From Topomyia yanbarensis (taxonomy: Eukaryota > Arthropoda > Insecta > Diptera > Culicidae): 64,000 nucleotides of DNA. Both the position numbers and the translations under genes were made by a program. The notes under the pieces are model-generated. The model worked only from the letters and a program-made list of their open reading frames with translations. It had not been told where the DNA came from and did not search any database. Below are positions 13,100-23,940 of this stretch, in pieces; the first letter of the stretch is position 1, and each line of letters opens with the position of its first letter. The stretch lies in contig NC_080671.1 of NCBI RefSeq assembly GCF_030247195.1, positions 215,244,943 through 215,308,942 on the forward strand, given 5' to 3'.

Positions 13100-15092
13100 T
13101 GATTTGAACAAATTATTGAGAAAAAGTTGAAGAAGGCTATTCCTAACCACCAAAGACATTGGTCACGAAATTCAGTGTTCTTTATGCTTTTGCTCGAGCC
13201 AGTGCGAAGCGAGCGACAAAAATAGTAGCTTTTATATTGTATGCCTTGTCCGAAGAATAAAAGAAACTGTTACTATAATTGTCGAAATCAGTGAGTAGCA
13301 GCAGCAAGAAGGTGTGCTCCAGCCAAATACGATGATTATAAAATTATTGATGATTCCCATAGGACCGATCATTCATAATATGGAACATTTCCTGAAGGTG
13401 TAAATGGAGGTTAGACTTTCGGAAGCCGCCTTTATCGAGTTCTATCATGTCAGGCATTTGACGCTCAACATATTAGCTATTCATTTCGCACAACTTAAAA
13501 CACATAGTTGTGTGCGACAATGCTATAATTAAGATCCTTCAGTATATGGACGATGAGAAAATCAATGTTCCGCTACAAGATCGGATACCGCTTACTCGCA
13601 GATTAATGTCACATTTGGAGAAATGGAATCCATTCGGAAGGGCAATTATTGAGGGCGAGAAGCGAGAAAGAAATCAGATATTCGCGAACATAAAGGCAGC
13701 AACTACGATAATGACACGGGAATGTACAATAGCGAAATAGAAATAAGCAACTTCCCCCCAAGACATAGTTGGTGAGGAAAAAATATTTCCTCGCATCGTA
13801 AACAGGTCTCTACGTGCAATGGCTAAGCGCTTGCACGAGATCTGCCGGACTGCCATTTAAACTTGTTATATTATTTTTATTGTTTACATAAGGAAATATA
13901 TAAAAGACCCACGACCCCGTTTGTTATTTTTAAATGATAAGTTTTTGAATTGCACAAATTTTGAATTTCTGTATTAGGTCAGTGCACACTGTGCACTCTG
14001 TACTGTGCTACACAAAAAGTATTTCAATTTGTTTGAGAACGATTCAGCCGAGAAGACAGTTTTTGTTTCGAGTCATTTTAATGCAATACCATTTTTATTG
14101 ACACTTCATTTCATTTTTACGAGGAATTCGTTCCGCACTAATACACTGTTCATAAGTAAATCAGTGATATCTGCAACAAACGTGTTAAAGAAAATTCTTT
14201 TGAAAGTGGACGGGTCAAAAAGTGATAAAACAATAGGCAATCACGAAGAGCGACTAAAATGTTGGGACTGATTAAATCTATTAGCCAATAAGTTAGGATA
14301 AGTGTTTCGATTTTATGTCTTCAGTATGTGACAGTCTTCCATTCTGTTTTTGCTCGTCATGGAATAAAATGAGAGAGAAAATCTTAAATAAGAGAGAAAT
14401 GAGAGGAAAAAATCAACCAATCGAAATGAACTCAAAATCACTCTTCTTTATTTTCTATACACTCAACACGAGTGGTTTCGGAATTGCGTTATGATCTTAT
14501 AATTTCTTTATCCGTACAACTTTGATGCGTTGGTGCAACAACTTTAATTGAAACTTGTTCCTAAATAGTGGTAAAACAAACCTGTAATCAGACAAACATT
14601 ACAACTTTCTTCAAGAAGTCATACATCTCTTCCAATCTTGATGACGATTGTAAAAAAATCGAGAACTAATTATTTTTATTCAAAAAACAAACCAATTACT
14701 GAGCAGATTAGTGTCCACATAATTGTTTAACGAATTGACATAAAGTTTTGCAAAAGTTTCACAGGAAATTAGATGTAAGTGCGTTGTGTTCTCTTTCATG
14801 TGTCGGAAGCAAGTGATGCTGAAATTATTAAACTCACCTATGTTTATAGTTTCTAGTGGTGGTGTCATCAATGTTATATTTACCAAATTTTACGTAAATT
14901 AGTAGCATTCACTAATCAGTGCTAAGTAATTTTCTTTCGATTAGTGAACATGTTCTGAGCAGTTTCGCTCAGTAGATTAAATTCTGGGTAGTTTCCATTA
15001 GTAGATTAAATCATTGGAATATATATTTTACATTGTCCAAAAACCCATGAATTCCGAAATGAAACCTTCAAATGTTTAAATATAATATTTAC
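13100..15092. other. hAT left interior, unrecognised
   Basis: The longest open stretch is 13510-13740 (+), 76 codons, charged and without a known motif; its context 13430-13860 looks weakly coding. It might be the remains of a transposase exon, but no BED zinc finger or DDE-type motif could be read. Confidence 0.25.
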
Positions 15093-15549
15093 TTAACCCT
15101 AGAACGTTGCATTTGCGTTTTCCACCCTAGAACATTGCACTGGGGTATAAATGTACCCCACTCATTTGATCGCAATTTTCGCAGGTAAAAATGCAAACAA
15201 AAGAAATGTATAATATATAATTTTCTTCGTTTTTTAATTGCGAAAACAGCTATGTAAGTGAAAGTAAGTAATTTAATGAATCAATGATACATAAATTGGT
15301 TTGAACCAAAAAATAGTGAAAAACTCGCGTTTTGGACTTTTTTTACAAAAATTACTAAAATTTTGCGAATTTTCAACCGATTTGAGAAAAAAAAACAAAT
15401 TTGCAAGAATGATCTGGAAACGGTATAAAATAGAATTTCGATATTTTTGAAAAAGTGCAATTATTTTGAGGAGTGAAAGTTTAAAAATCGAGTTTTGGAA
15501 AATACCACGAAATGGGGTGGAAATGGAAATGAAACAATATTTCTGACCA

Positions 15550-16412
15550 GTAATACATTGCGCTATGGTCCCAAAGCTGTATTTAGGAAGACAAAACTGT
15601 TTGCGCCTAAACCGTTGGTTTTAGATATATAGTATCTTCGGCAAACTTTCTTAAAACTTTCTTGCCGATTTTTTTATATTAGTAGAATTAGGGTGGTCCT
15701 TGTCGTTATGGTGTTCAAAGTATCAATTTCTTAGATATGTAAAATTCAGCTACATAATGTTCTACAAAGTTATAAATCAATTAAATTTAAGCAACTTTTC
15801 TGAAGAAACTATGTGGCTATCTCTAATGGTTCATGTGCTATGATTTTTGCAATATTTAAGGTAGGGTGGCTCTTTAAAAATTGGTTTTCTATTAATATCT
15901 TTTTATGTGTTAATTTCTCGCTAATGTTTTGTTCTAGAGGTTTTTAGAACTTTTGTAAATACACAGTTTTGCCGAAGCAATAAAGTTTCTATCTCTTTTG
16001 TTTGCATAGTTACAGGCGATTTTCAAAATAAAAATGGTTTTTTTCAAAGCTATATATGTTCCAACATTGCAAATGGATTTTCAATATTTTAATTTCATTT
16101 GAAAGATCGAAACTTTTCTAGTTTTTGGTAAAAAAATTGCGATAGCGTTATTTCTGTAAAATAATTAATTAATTTTTGAAAATGGTGTATTTTTCAACAA
16201 AAATCGTTCATAACTTTTCAAATAGACGAGATAACAACTTTGTTACTTCAGCAAAAATATTCGCCATACAATGTTCTAAAAGTGCTGCAAACAAACTATT
16301 TACGATAAATCAATGTCTGAAGTGACAAATAAGAAATAGTGATTTTAAGGGGTCACGTTTTCATCGCTTAATCTCTTATGGTACAATCAACTGAGAAATA
16401 GTTATTGTGTGC
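15550..16412 (+). repeat. Foldback left arm inside the piggyBac-type element
   Basis: This stretch is the reverse complement of 17041-17898 over about 860 bp with only scattered differences. Examples: GGTCCCAAAGCTGTATTTAG near 15571 pairs with CTAAATACAGCTTTGGGACC near 17870, and TGGTACAATCAACTGAGAAA pairs with TTTCTCAGTTGATTGTACCA. An RNA copy would form a long hairpin. Confidence 0.9.
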
Positions 16413-17040
16413 CGTATGTCATGGCAATTCTATTGGATTTGTAAACGTTTTTCAAAGAACAGTCTACCGTACATCTAAATGGTACAGTGGATTAACAGCA
16501 GTGTTAGCTGCAAACTAACGTTAATTCTAAATCGGCCAACAAACGTTATCTATGCTCACTTAAGTAAATCCTTTTTGGTTTGGACTAGTGCTCAAAACGA
16601 GTGCTAGAAAGAAAATGCTTTAGTTCACGTATTGTTATCTTAAAATAAAATCTTGAAACGAGTTTGTTATTCATAGCAGCGGAAATTATTGTATGCTTTT
16701 CCAACATTTATGCAATGTTCGAAACTATAAATTAATTATCGACTATGACGGCTGTGGGTAAGTTAAGGAAAGATTCTCAATTTTTTGTTACTTCAAAACA
16801 AATAAAAGTAAGAGGTCTGAAAATCGCTAACCGCGAACTGGTAAAATAACTCATAAAGCATAATTCCCCCTATATAATGCATGACGGTTGCTTCATTGGC
16901 CACGTAATAGATAACTTTTATTTAGAGTTTACTATAGTACGCTTTTAACACTATTGTAAATTCACACTAACATGTAGTTGTACGGTAGAATGTAGTGTCA
17001 CATAGATGTCAATAGATTTTCTGTGATTTTTGGTATTATC
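16413..17040. other. Foldback loop
   Basis: About 630 bp between the two arms, AT-rich, without a credible open frame. Confidence 0.6.
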
Positions 17041-17898
17041 ACACACATTGACTATTTCTCAGTTGATTGTACCATAAGAGATTGAGCGATGAAAACGTGA
17101 CCCCTTAAAACCACTATTTCTCATTTATCACTTCATACATTGATTTATCGTGAATACTTTGTTTGCAGCACTTTTAGAACATTGTATGGCAAATATTTTT
17201 GCTGAAGTAACAAAGTTGTTATCTCGTCTATTTGAAAAGTTATGAACGATTTTTGTTGAAAAATACACCATTTTCAAAAATTAATTAATTATTTTACAGA
17301 AATAACGCTCTCGCAATTTTTTCACCAAAAACTAAAAAAGTTCCGATCTTTCAAATAAAATTAAAATATTGAAAATCCATTTGCAATGTTGGAACATATA
17401 TAGCTTTGAAAAAAACCATTTTTATTTTGAAAATCGCCTGTAACTATGCAAACAAAAGAGATAGAAACTTCATTGCTTCAGCAAAAATGTGTATTTACAA
17501 AAGTTCTAAAAACCTCTAGAACAAAGTATTAGCGAGAAATTAACACATAAAAAGATATTAATAGAAAACCAATTTTTAAAGAGCCACCCTACCTTAAATA
17601 TTGCAAAAATCATAGCACATGAACCATTAGAGATAGCCACATAGTTTCTTCAGAAAAGTTGCTTAAATTTAATTGATTTATAACTTTGTAGAACATTATG
17701 TAGCTGAATTTTACATATCTAAGAAATTGATACTTTGAACACCATAACGACAAGGACCACCCTAATTCTACTAATATAAAAAAATCGGCAAGAAAGTTTT
17801 AAGAAAGTTTGCCGAAGATACTATATATCTAAAACCAACGGTTTGGACGCAAACAGTTTTGTCTTCCTAAATACAGCTTTGGGACCATAGTGCATTGG
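17041..17898 (-). repeat. Foldback right arm inside the piggyBac-type element
   Basis: Inverse copy of 15550-16412. Differences are single-base changes such as AAACCGTTGG / AAACCAACGG contexts, so the arms have diverged slightly since formation. Confidence 0.9.
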
Positions 17899-19390
17899 TA
17901 ACACGCAACGTTACTATTACAACAGTTATTGTGCGCAAATTATACTTGCGAGCCATTGCTATAAACAATAAAACAATAAAAATCAGCAAAAATGAGAACG
18001 ATTTTTTGTTCCGCTTCAATATTAAATTAAATAAATTAAATAAATGATTAAAAACGATTATATAATACTAATTGTTACTTACGTAGTAAAACGACCAGTA
18101 TTTAAACTGGAATTGTCACGAATCACATTTCCACTGACAGCACGAAACCCGACGAAACACTAACGGCAACCGTACACTGGGTACAAATGTACCCCACGCC
18201 AACTTGGACACCTGCTTCCACAAAGGCTATAAGCAAACTGGCTATACCACCTTTTCCTACTCTTACTAGGAACTCTAAATTGAATTATGGTTAGTGTCCC
18301 AGGTCGGTAAATGCCGAATTCTCGTTTTCGCACGGCTCCAAAGAAGGCGGGGGGTACATTTTTACCCCAGTGCAACGTTCTAGGGTTAAGCTAGGTAATC
18401 TTCTCAAATTCCAACTGTTTTGCAAGATTGCTGAAAGTCAATAGAGCTAAGGTTATTATTCTTGCTTTGTAGTGAAATCAATAGTCTTTTGCACTCACTT
18501 TACATTTTGACTTTTACTATAGTTTCAGGGATCTAGGAAAATTAGTCAACGATATTTTTAATTCGAAAGTTCAATGATATTAAAAATATCTAAAAAGAAT
18601 CTACTTAAATAGATAGTTATTCTCAGTTGTCTGATAATATTGTCGAAGATAGGCTCTAACCCATTCCCCACGAGAGTCAAATAAAAAACATGTGTTTTTG
18701 TCAAGATTGTTATGATTACGTTTATTCATAAAGTTGAGTTAACGCAAACTTCGGATGAAGTCACAGAACTAGTCATAGTAGCAAGACACCTGATCATGAA
18801 AATAGAAGTTGAACCTATTTTCCGCGAATACAAATCACCTGCCATATCAGAAGATTTGAAGCAAATTTTGACATTCACTTTGTTCGGACATTCTTTGCAA
18901 CGGTAAACTTGGATTTCACACTGATATATTCCTATACATAGGGACAACCTTGACGATGGTTTCGTTCTCATGATTAGCAGATGCGTGTAAAGTTTCGTGA
19001 AACGGGTTTTTGCATATTTTTCTACTCATTCCAATTTGGCGTCTTCTACAAATTGTAAACGTGTAGTCTAGAATGCGTAGTATTTTCAAGCAGCCGTAAA
19101 TACTTTGAACTCTTGAATATTCATTTTTGTAACTAAAGAAATTTCTAACTTGTAAATTAATAATAATCAAATTTAATTCGTCGATGCACTATAGCCTTTC
19201 TTGTAACAGACAACATATTTTAAAGGTTTTTAGTGCCTATTGTCTTAGTTTTGAAATTGTTTTCACTAAGAACTTTTCATAATTACCTTCAGTTTCCAGT
19301 GGCTATCTCAAATTATCAGAATTAATACATTTATGCAATAATTTTTAAGCCCCTCCCGAAACAAAATCCTGGCTACGGGCCTGTCTTTAC

Positions 19391-19512
19391 TAGTCACAAA
19401 CAAAATTTTAGCTGCAGCCGTCCATTGAGGAATGATTGCGGAATTCGAAAACTGGCTATTCATCGTATAAATACATCATTTTCCACTAACCTAAAGGTCT
19501 GTAGATAAAAAA
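19391..19512 (+). repeat. Direct repeat, right copy, flanking the hAT element
   Basis: Second copy of 12803-12925, beginning at the hAT target duplication. It differs by a few bases and by the C-run length after GTAGATAAA. Confidence 0.8.
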
Positions 19513-20029
19513 CCCCACCTTACCCTATTAAATATTTATGATGAAAACACCCTTTAAATGTCATGATAACGTTTATCACGCTTTGAAACTTTTTTTAATT
19601 ATATTTTCGAAGATTTAGGAATCAAAAAATGTTAAAATTCATTTTCTCGAGTTATGTATAAGTTACAGAGTATAAGTGTCTTTGGTACATACGGTAAAAA
19701 TATCAAAGCAAACAACTTTGCCGAAGGAAGTTTTTTGATAAAAAGCCTCTGTCAAAAGATAGAACTGATCTAGATCAATTTCTACCTATCTAGATCAAAA
19801 CTAAAGTTGTCAAGTAATACTTATTTCCATTCTAGATGCATTGCAGAAGACACTAATCCTCTAGGATATATACCCATACGCTAGAGGTTTTGAGCGTCGA
19901 AAGTAGCATTCTGCCCACTGTGCCCCCTATCCAAAAAATAGTTTTTATGAAAATCGGTAATTTAGTAGAAATTTTGGGGCTCACTTGAATAAATAACAAT
20001 AGAACAGATTTGAATTATTTGCTACTCAC
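19513..20029. other. Unassigned DNA
   Basis: AT-rich, with a local repeat of the word TCTAGATCAA near 19.77-19.80 kb. No gene seen, though it may hold intron sequence of the exon candidate to its right. Confidence 0.35.
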
Positions 20030-20262
20030 CTTAAAGTAAGCTCAACCAGCTTCCGATTATAGTGGAAATTATTGTGTAATGAATTCAACGTCAAAAGATC
20101 TTTGGGATTCCATGGACCACATCTATTATTGACATCCCATTTGGAGTCGAGACATATAAAACTATATCCACTATCTCCTTTATCACAGCCTTCCACATTT
20201 ATGCTCATGGCTTGGTGTAAACTGTTTTCTATCCTTGTTAATTTCGAGACACAGGTTTCAAA
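20030..20262 (-). CDS. Candidate internal exon of an unknown host gene
   Basis: Read on the minus strand, the 233-bp stretch is open throughout. It starts after a good acceptor (TTTTTATTACAG) and ends at a good donor (TTTAAG then GTGAGTAGC). The 77 encoded residues are hydrophilic with four cysteines, for example VEGCDKGDSGYSFICLDSKW and NRCGPWNPKDLLTLNSL. I do not recognise a family. No matching exon in a compatible phase was found on either side: a possible open stretch at 20783-21076 (minus) does not join in frame. It could be a real exon with long introns, a relic, or chance. Confidence 0.3.
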
Positions 20263-21424
20263 CTGTAATAAAAATGGTATATTACACCTAGTATTTAATG
20301 ATCTAAAACAAACAATGAAACGACAACCGTGGGGAAATTTTCTTGTATGTCTTCTTAATTTTATCCTAATGGGAAGCGATTAGGGGAGCGGAACGTTTAA
20401 GGATAGGAATAGTAAAGGCTCAAAAACAAAAGTTTCAAGGTATTTTAAGCTGCTATTATACTAAATACTACTCATTAACAAAGGCGGTAAATGTCTACAC
20501 CCCCGAGAGGATATAAATGTGTTCCCTTTAATTATTAAAATATAATTTAACAAATAATCCACCAGCACCCCCGAAAGGCTATTGTAGTTTGCATAAAACT
20601 GGAAAGTGAAGTATATTTTTCAATATAAGAAATCATAGTACTCAAAGGAGAGCAAGGAGTTGAAGGAAGAAAGATTAGAAAGGCGTGGAAAAGTGTCATA
20701 TGAGTTAGCTTAGAGTTTGCGGCGACTTAACCCATTGTCTGCTACCGCAGGAGTCAGGATCTTTCGGCATTAGAAATGCGAATCACCTGAGTCTGTGGCA
20801 TGTCCGGATGAGCGTAAAGTAACTTTGTACTTCATGCTGTCGGAACCGACAAAAAGTCACGGTAAACTCCCACATTAAGCTGTTTACGACGTTGAAACTC
20901 ATTGATAGCGGTAAGCTTGAAGCAAGTTGGTACCGCCACACGGTACTATCTTTGATTTTAGGCCTGAGTTTAGTCCGGTCTAACACGTAGTACCTGTCAT
21001 TGTCGAAATGGCTGCATCCTGAAGCCAAATGAGAATAGTGTAAAAGACCGCCATGTTCCTCTTGCATACATCTCAATAATTTGAATCAACTTTTCGACCT
21101 TTATGTGCAAAATTATGGCCCACGTTGCACACAAACCATATGAGGGCAAGTAAGCAAGTTTTATCCCGTGTGAAAAACAGGTATAATCGGGTTTTAAATG
21201 CTACTTTTTTATATTCTTTATGGTCCTATCTATAAGGTGCTACACGCTTATTTCAAAACGCCACGTCGAAGAGTTATATTGCAGGTTAGCAGAAGTCGAA
21301 TCATTTTGAAACAAACTGTAGAACGAAATTTTATAATTGGATGCAGAGATGCATTAAATAAAAATTGATTTCGTTTGTTAGTTTACTTATGGGTATCAAA
21401 ATGAGTGAAGCTGTTTAATTTGAC
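20263..21424. other. Unassigned DNA with one open stretch on the minus strand
   Basis: The 97-codon open stretch 20783-21076 (minus) has an unusually balanced composition, for example DRTKLRPKIKDSTVWRYQLA, but carries no known motif and no matching splice frame. The rest is AT-rich and uninformative. Confidence 0.3.
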
Positions 21425-21437
21425 CACATTTTTTTAT
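21425..21437 (+). repeat. 13-bp direct repeat, left flank of the satellite
   Basis: CACATTTTTTTAT occurs here and again at 23928-23940, exactly at the two borders of the 344-bp satellite. This looks like a target duplication or a recombination footprint. Confidence 0.7.
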
Positions 21438-22750
21438 ACTATGTTGCGTTTCGGCTTCGCCTCATCAGAAACCGACACTAACGTATTGTCGGAATAGATT
21501 AGCGCCGGCTTGACGCAAATCCCTTAAAACTAAAACACACTATGTGTTTCAATCAAACGACTGATCAAACGTGATGTCCCGTTAGAGCAGAAGTTCTGTT
21601 TATGCCGATGAGACACAAGTGAAGCCGAAACTTGTCTTGGCTTAGCAGGCCTATGCGAAAGCACTATGCTATATTTCACCCTAAGGAGGAAAATTTGGTA
21701 AAAACCAAAATTTCTCACTAGGGTGAAAATTTGTTGGTATAAACCAGTCTTTGTACAGGAGGGCACAAATCCTTATTTCATACTATGTTGCGTTTCGGCT
21801 TCGCCTCATCAGAAACCGACACTAACGTATTGTCGGAATAGATTAACGCCGGCTTGACGCAAATCCCTTAAAACTAAAACACACTATGTGTTTCAATCAA
21901 ACGACTGATCAAACGTGATGTCCCGTTAGAGCAGAAGTTCTGTTTATGCCGATGAGACACAAGTGAAGCCGAAACTTGTCTTGGCTTAGCAGGCCTATGC
22001 GAAAGCACTATGCTATATTTCACCCTAAGGAGGAAAATTTGGTAAAAACCAAAATTTCTCACTAGGGTGAAAATTTGTTGGTATAAACCAGTCTTTGTAC
22101 AGGAGGGCACAAATCCTTATTTCATACTATGTTGCGTTTCGGCTTCGCCTCATCAGAAACCGACACTAACGTATTGTCGGAATAGATTAGCGCCGGCTTG
22201 ACGCAAATCCCTTAAAACTAAAACACACTATGTGTTTCAATCAAACGACTGATCAAACGTGATGTCCCGTTAAAGCAGAAGTTCTGTTTATGCCGATGAG
22301 ACACAAGTGAAGCCGAAACTTGTCTTGGCTTAGCAGGCCTATGCGAAAGCACTATGCTATATTTCACCCTAAGGAGGAAAATTTGGTAAAAACCAAAATT
22401 TCTCACTAGGGTGAAAATTTGTTGGTATAAACCAGTCTTTGTACAGGAGGGCACAAATCCTTATTTCATACTATGTTGCGTTTCGGCTTCGCCTCATAAG
22501 AAACCGACACTAACGTATTGTCGGAATAGATTAGCGCCGGCTTGACGCAAATCCCTTAAAACTAAAACACACTATGTGTTTCAATCAAACGACTGATCAA
22601 ACGTGATGTCCCGTTAGAGCAGAAGTTCTGTTTATGCCGATGAGACACAAGTGAAGCCGAAACTTGTCTTGGCTTAGCAGGCCTATGCGAAAGCACTATG
22701 CTATATTTCACCCTAAGGAGGAAAATTTGGTAAAAACCAAAATTTCTCAC
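21438..22750 (+). repeat. 344-bp satellite, forward block (3.8 units)
   Basis: Units start at 21438, 21782, 22126 and 22470 with ACTATGTTGCGTTTCGGC. The last unit is cut after 281 bp. Units differ at only a few bases. Each contains an imperfect 25-bp hairpin (in unit 1: arms 21675-21699 and 21703-21727, starting TTCACCCTAAGG). A 78-codon minus-strand frame repeats with the unit, but its perfect periodicity and lack of known motifs argue against a protein. The family is not one I can name. Confidence 0.95.
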
Positions 22751-23927
22751 TGAGGCGAAGCCGAAACGCAACATAGTATGAAATAAGGATTTGTGCCCTC
22801 CTGTACAAAGACTGGTTTATACCAACAAATTTTCACCCTAGTGAGAAATTTTGGTTTTTACCAAATTTTCCTCCTTAGGGTGAAATATAGCATAGTGCTT
22901 TCGCATAGGCCTGCTAAGCCAAGACAAGTTTCGGCTTCACTTGTGTCTCATCGGCATAAACAGAACTTCTGCTCTAACGGGACATCACGTTTGATCAGTC
23001 GTTTGATTGAAACACATAGTGTGTTTTAGTTTTAAGGGATTTGCGTCAAGCCGGCGCTAATATATTCCGACAATACGTTAGTGTCGGTTTCTGATGAGGC
23101 GAAGCCGAAACGCAACATAGTATGAAATAAGGATTTGTGCCCTCCTGTACAAAGACTGGTTTATACCAACAAATTTTCACCCTAGTGAGAAATTTTGGTT
23201 TTTACCAAATTTTCCTCCTTAGGGTGAAATATAGCATAGTGCTTTCGCATAGGCCTGCTAAGCCAAGACAAGTTTCGGCTTCACTTGTGTCTCATCGGCA
23301 TAAACAGAACTTCTGCTCTAACGGGACATCACGTTTGATCAGTCGTTTGATTGAAACACATAGTGTGTTTTAGTTTTAAGGGATTTGCGTCAAGCCGGCG
23401 CTAATCTATTCCGACAATACGTTAGTGTCGGTTTCTGATGAGGCGAAGCCGAAACGCAACATAGTATGAAATAAGGATTTGTGCCCTCCTGTACAAAGAC
23501 TGGTTTATACCAACAAATTTTCACCCTAGTGAGAAATTTTGGTTTTTACCAAATTTTCCTCCTTAGGGTGAAATATAGCATAGTGCTTTCGCATAGGCCT
23601 GCTAAGCCAAGACAAGTTTCGGCTTCACTTGTGTCTCATCGGCATAAACAGAACTTCTGCTCTAACGGGACATCACGTTTGATCAGTCGTTTGATTGAAA
23701 CACATAGTGTGTTTTAGTTTTAAGGGATTTGCGTCAAGCCGGCGCTAATCTATTCCGACAATACGTTAGTGTCGGTTTCTGATGAGGCGAAGCCGAAACG
23801 CAACATAGTATGAAATAAGGATTTGTGCCCTCCTGTACAAAGACTGGTTTATACCAACAAATTTTCACCCTAGTGAGAAATTTTGGTTTTTACCAAATTT
23901 TCCTCCTTAGGGTGAAATATAGCATAG
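22751..23927 (-). repeat. 344-bp satellite, inverted block (3.4 units)
   Basis: After a switch point at 22750/22751 the same unit runs in the opposite orientation: a 27-bp unit end, then full units starting at 22778, 23122 and 23466, then 118 bp of a fourth from 23810. The block ends at CATAG just before the 13-bp flanking repeat. Together with the forward block it makes a large palindrome with arms of about 1.06 kb. Confidence 0.95.
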
Positions 23928-23940
23928 CACATTTTTTTAT
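23928..23940 (+). repeat. 13-bp direct repeat, right flank of the satellite
   Basis: Exact second copy of CACATTTTTTTAT (21425-21437). Confidence 0.7.

Larger units (their letters stand above)
15097..18385. mobile_element. piggyBac-type element, 3.3 kb, non-autonomous
   Basis: The left end CCCTAGAACGTTGCA and right end TGCAACGTTCTAGGG are exact inverted repeats. Both are flanked by TTAA (15093-15096 and 18386-18389), the target site of piggyBac-type transposons, and the ends start with CCC as in that family. Subterminal words GGGGTATAAATGTACCCC (left) and TACAAATGTACCCC plus GGGGTACATTTTTACCCC (right) add further inverted structure. The middle is taken up by a large foldback; no transposase frame is present. 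Confidence 0.85.
12987..19383. mobile_element. hAT-type DNA transposon, 6.4 kb, carrying nested elements
   Basis: The left end is CAGGCACGTAGCCAG and the right end is the inverse of CAGGCCCGTAGCCAG: a 15-bp terminal inverted repeat with one mismatch. Just inside are GGGGCTAAAGCCCCTCCCGA (left) and AAGCCCCTCCCGAAA (right). The 8-bp word TCTTTACT lies on both outer sides (12979-12986 and 19384-19391), a target duplication of the size typical for hAT elements. After removal of the nested 3.3-kb piggyBac-type element the hAT part is about 3.1 kb. No frame in it shows a recognisable hAT transposase, so it is probably non-autonomous or decayed. The poly-G run near the left end is typical of this end type. 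Confidence 0.75.

Noticed and set aside
18726..19170. Cys-rich open frames on the minus strand (words CRRRQIGMSRKICK and IGIYQCEIQVYRCKEC), which recall a Wnt N-terminus
   Set aside because: The two parts are in different frames, the cysteine spacing does not fit, the stretch lies inside a hAT element, and no phase-compatible splice to 20030-20262 exists.
21530..23717. Seven copies of a 78-codon frame in the satellite units
   Set aside because: The frame repeats only because the DNA unit repeats. There is no known motif, and one copy is cut by the array inversion.
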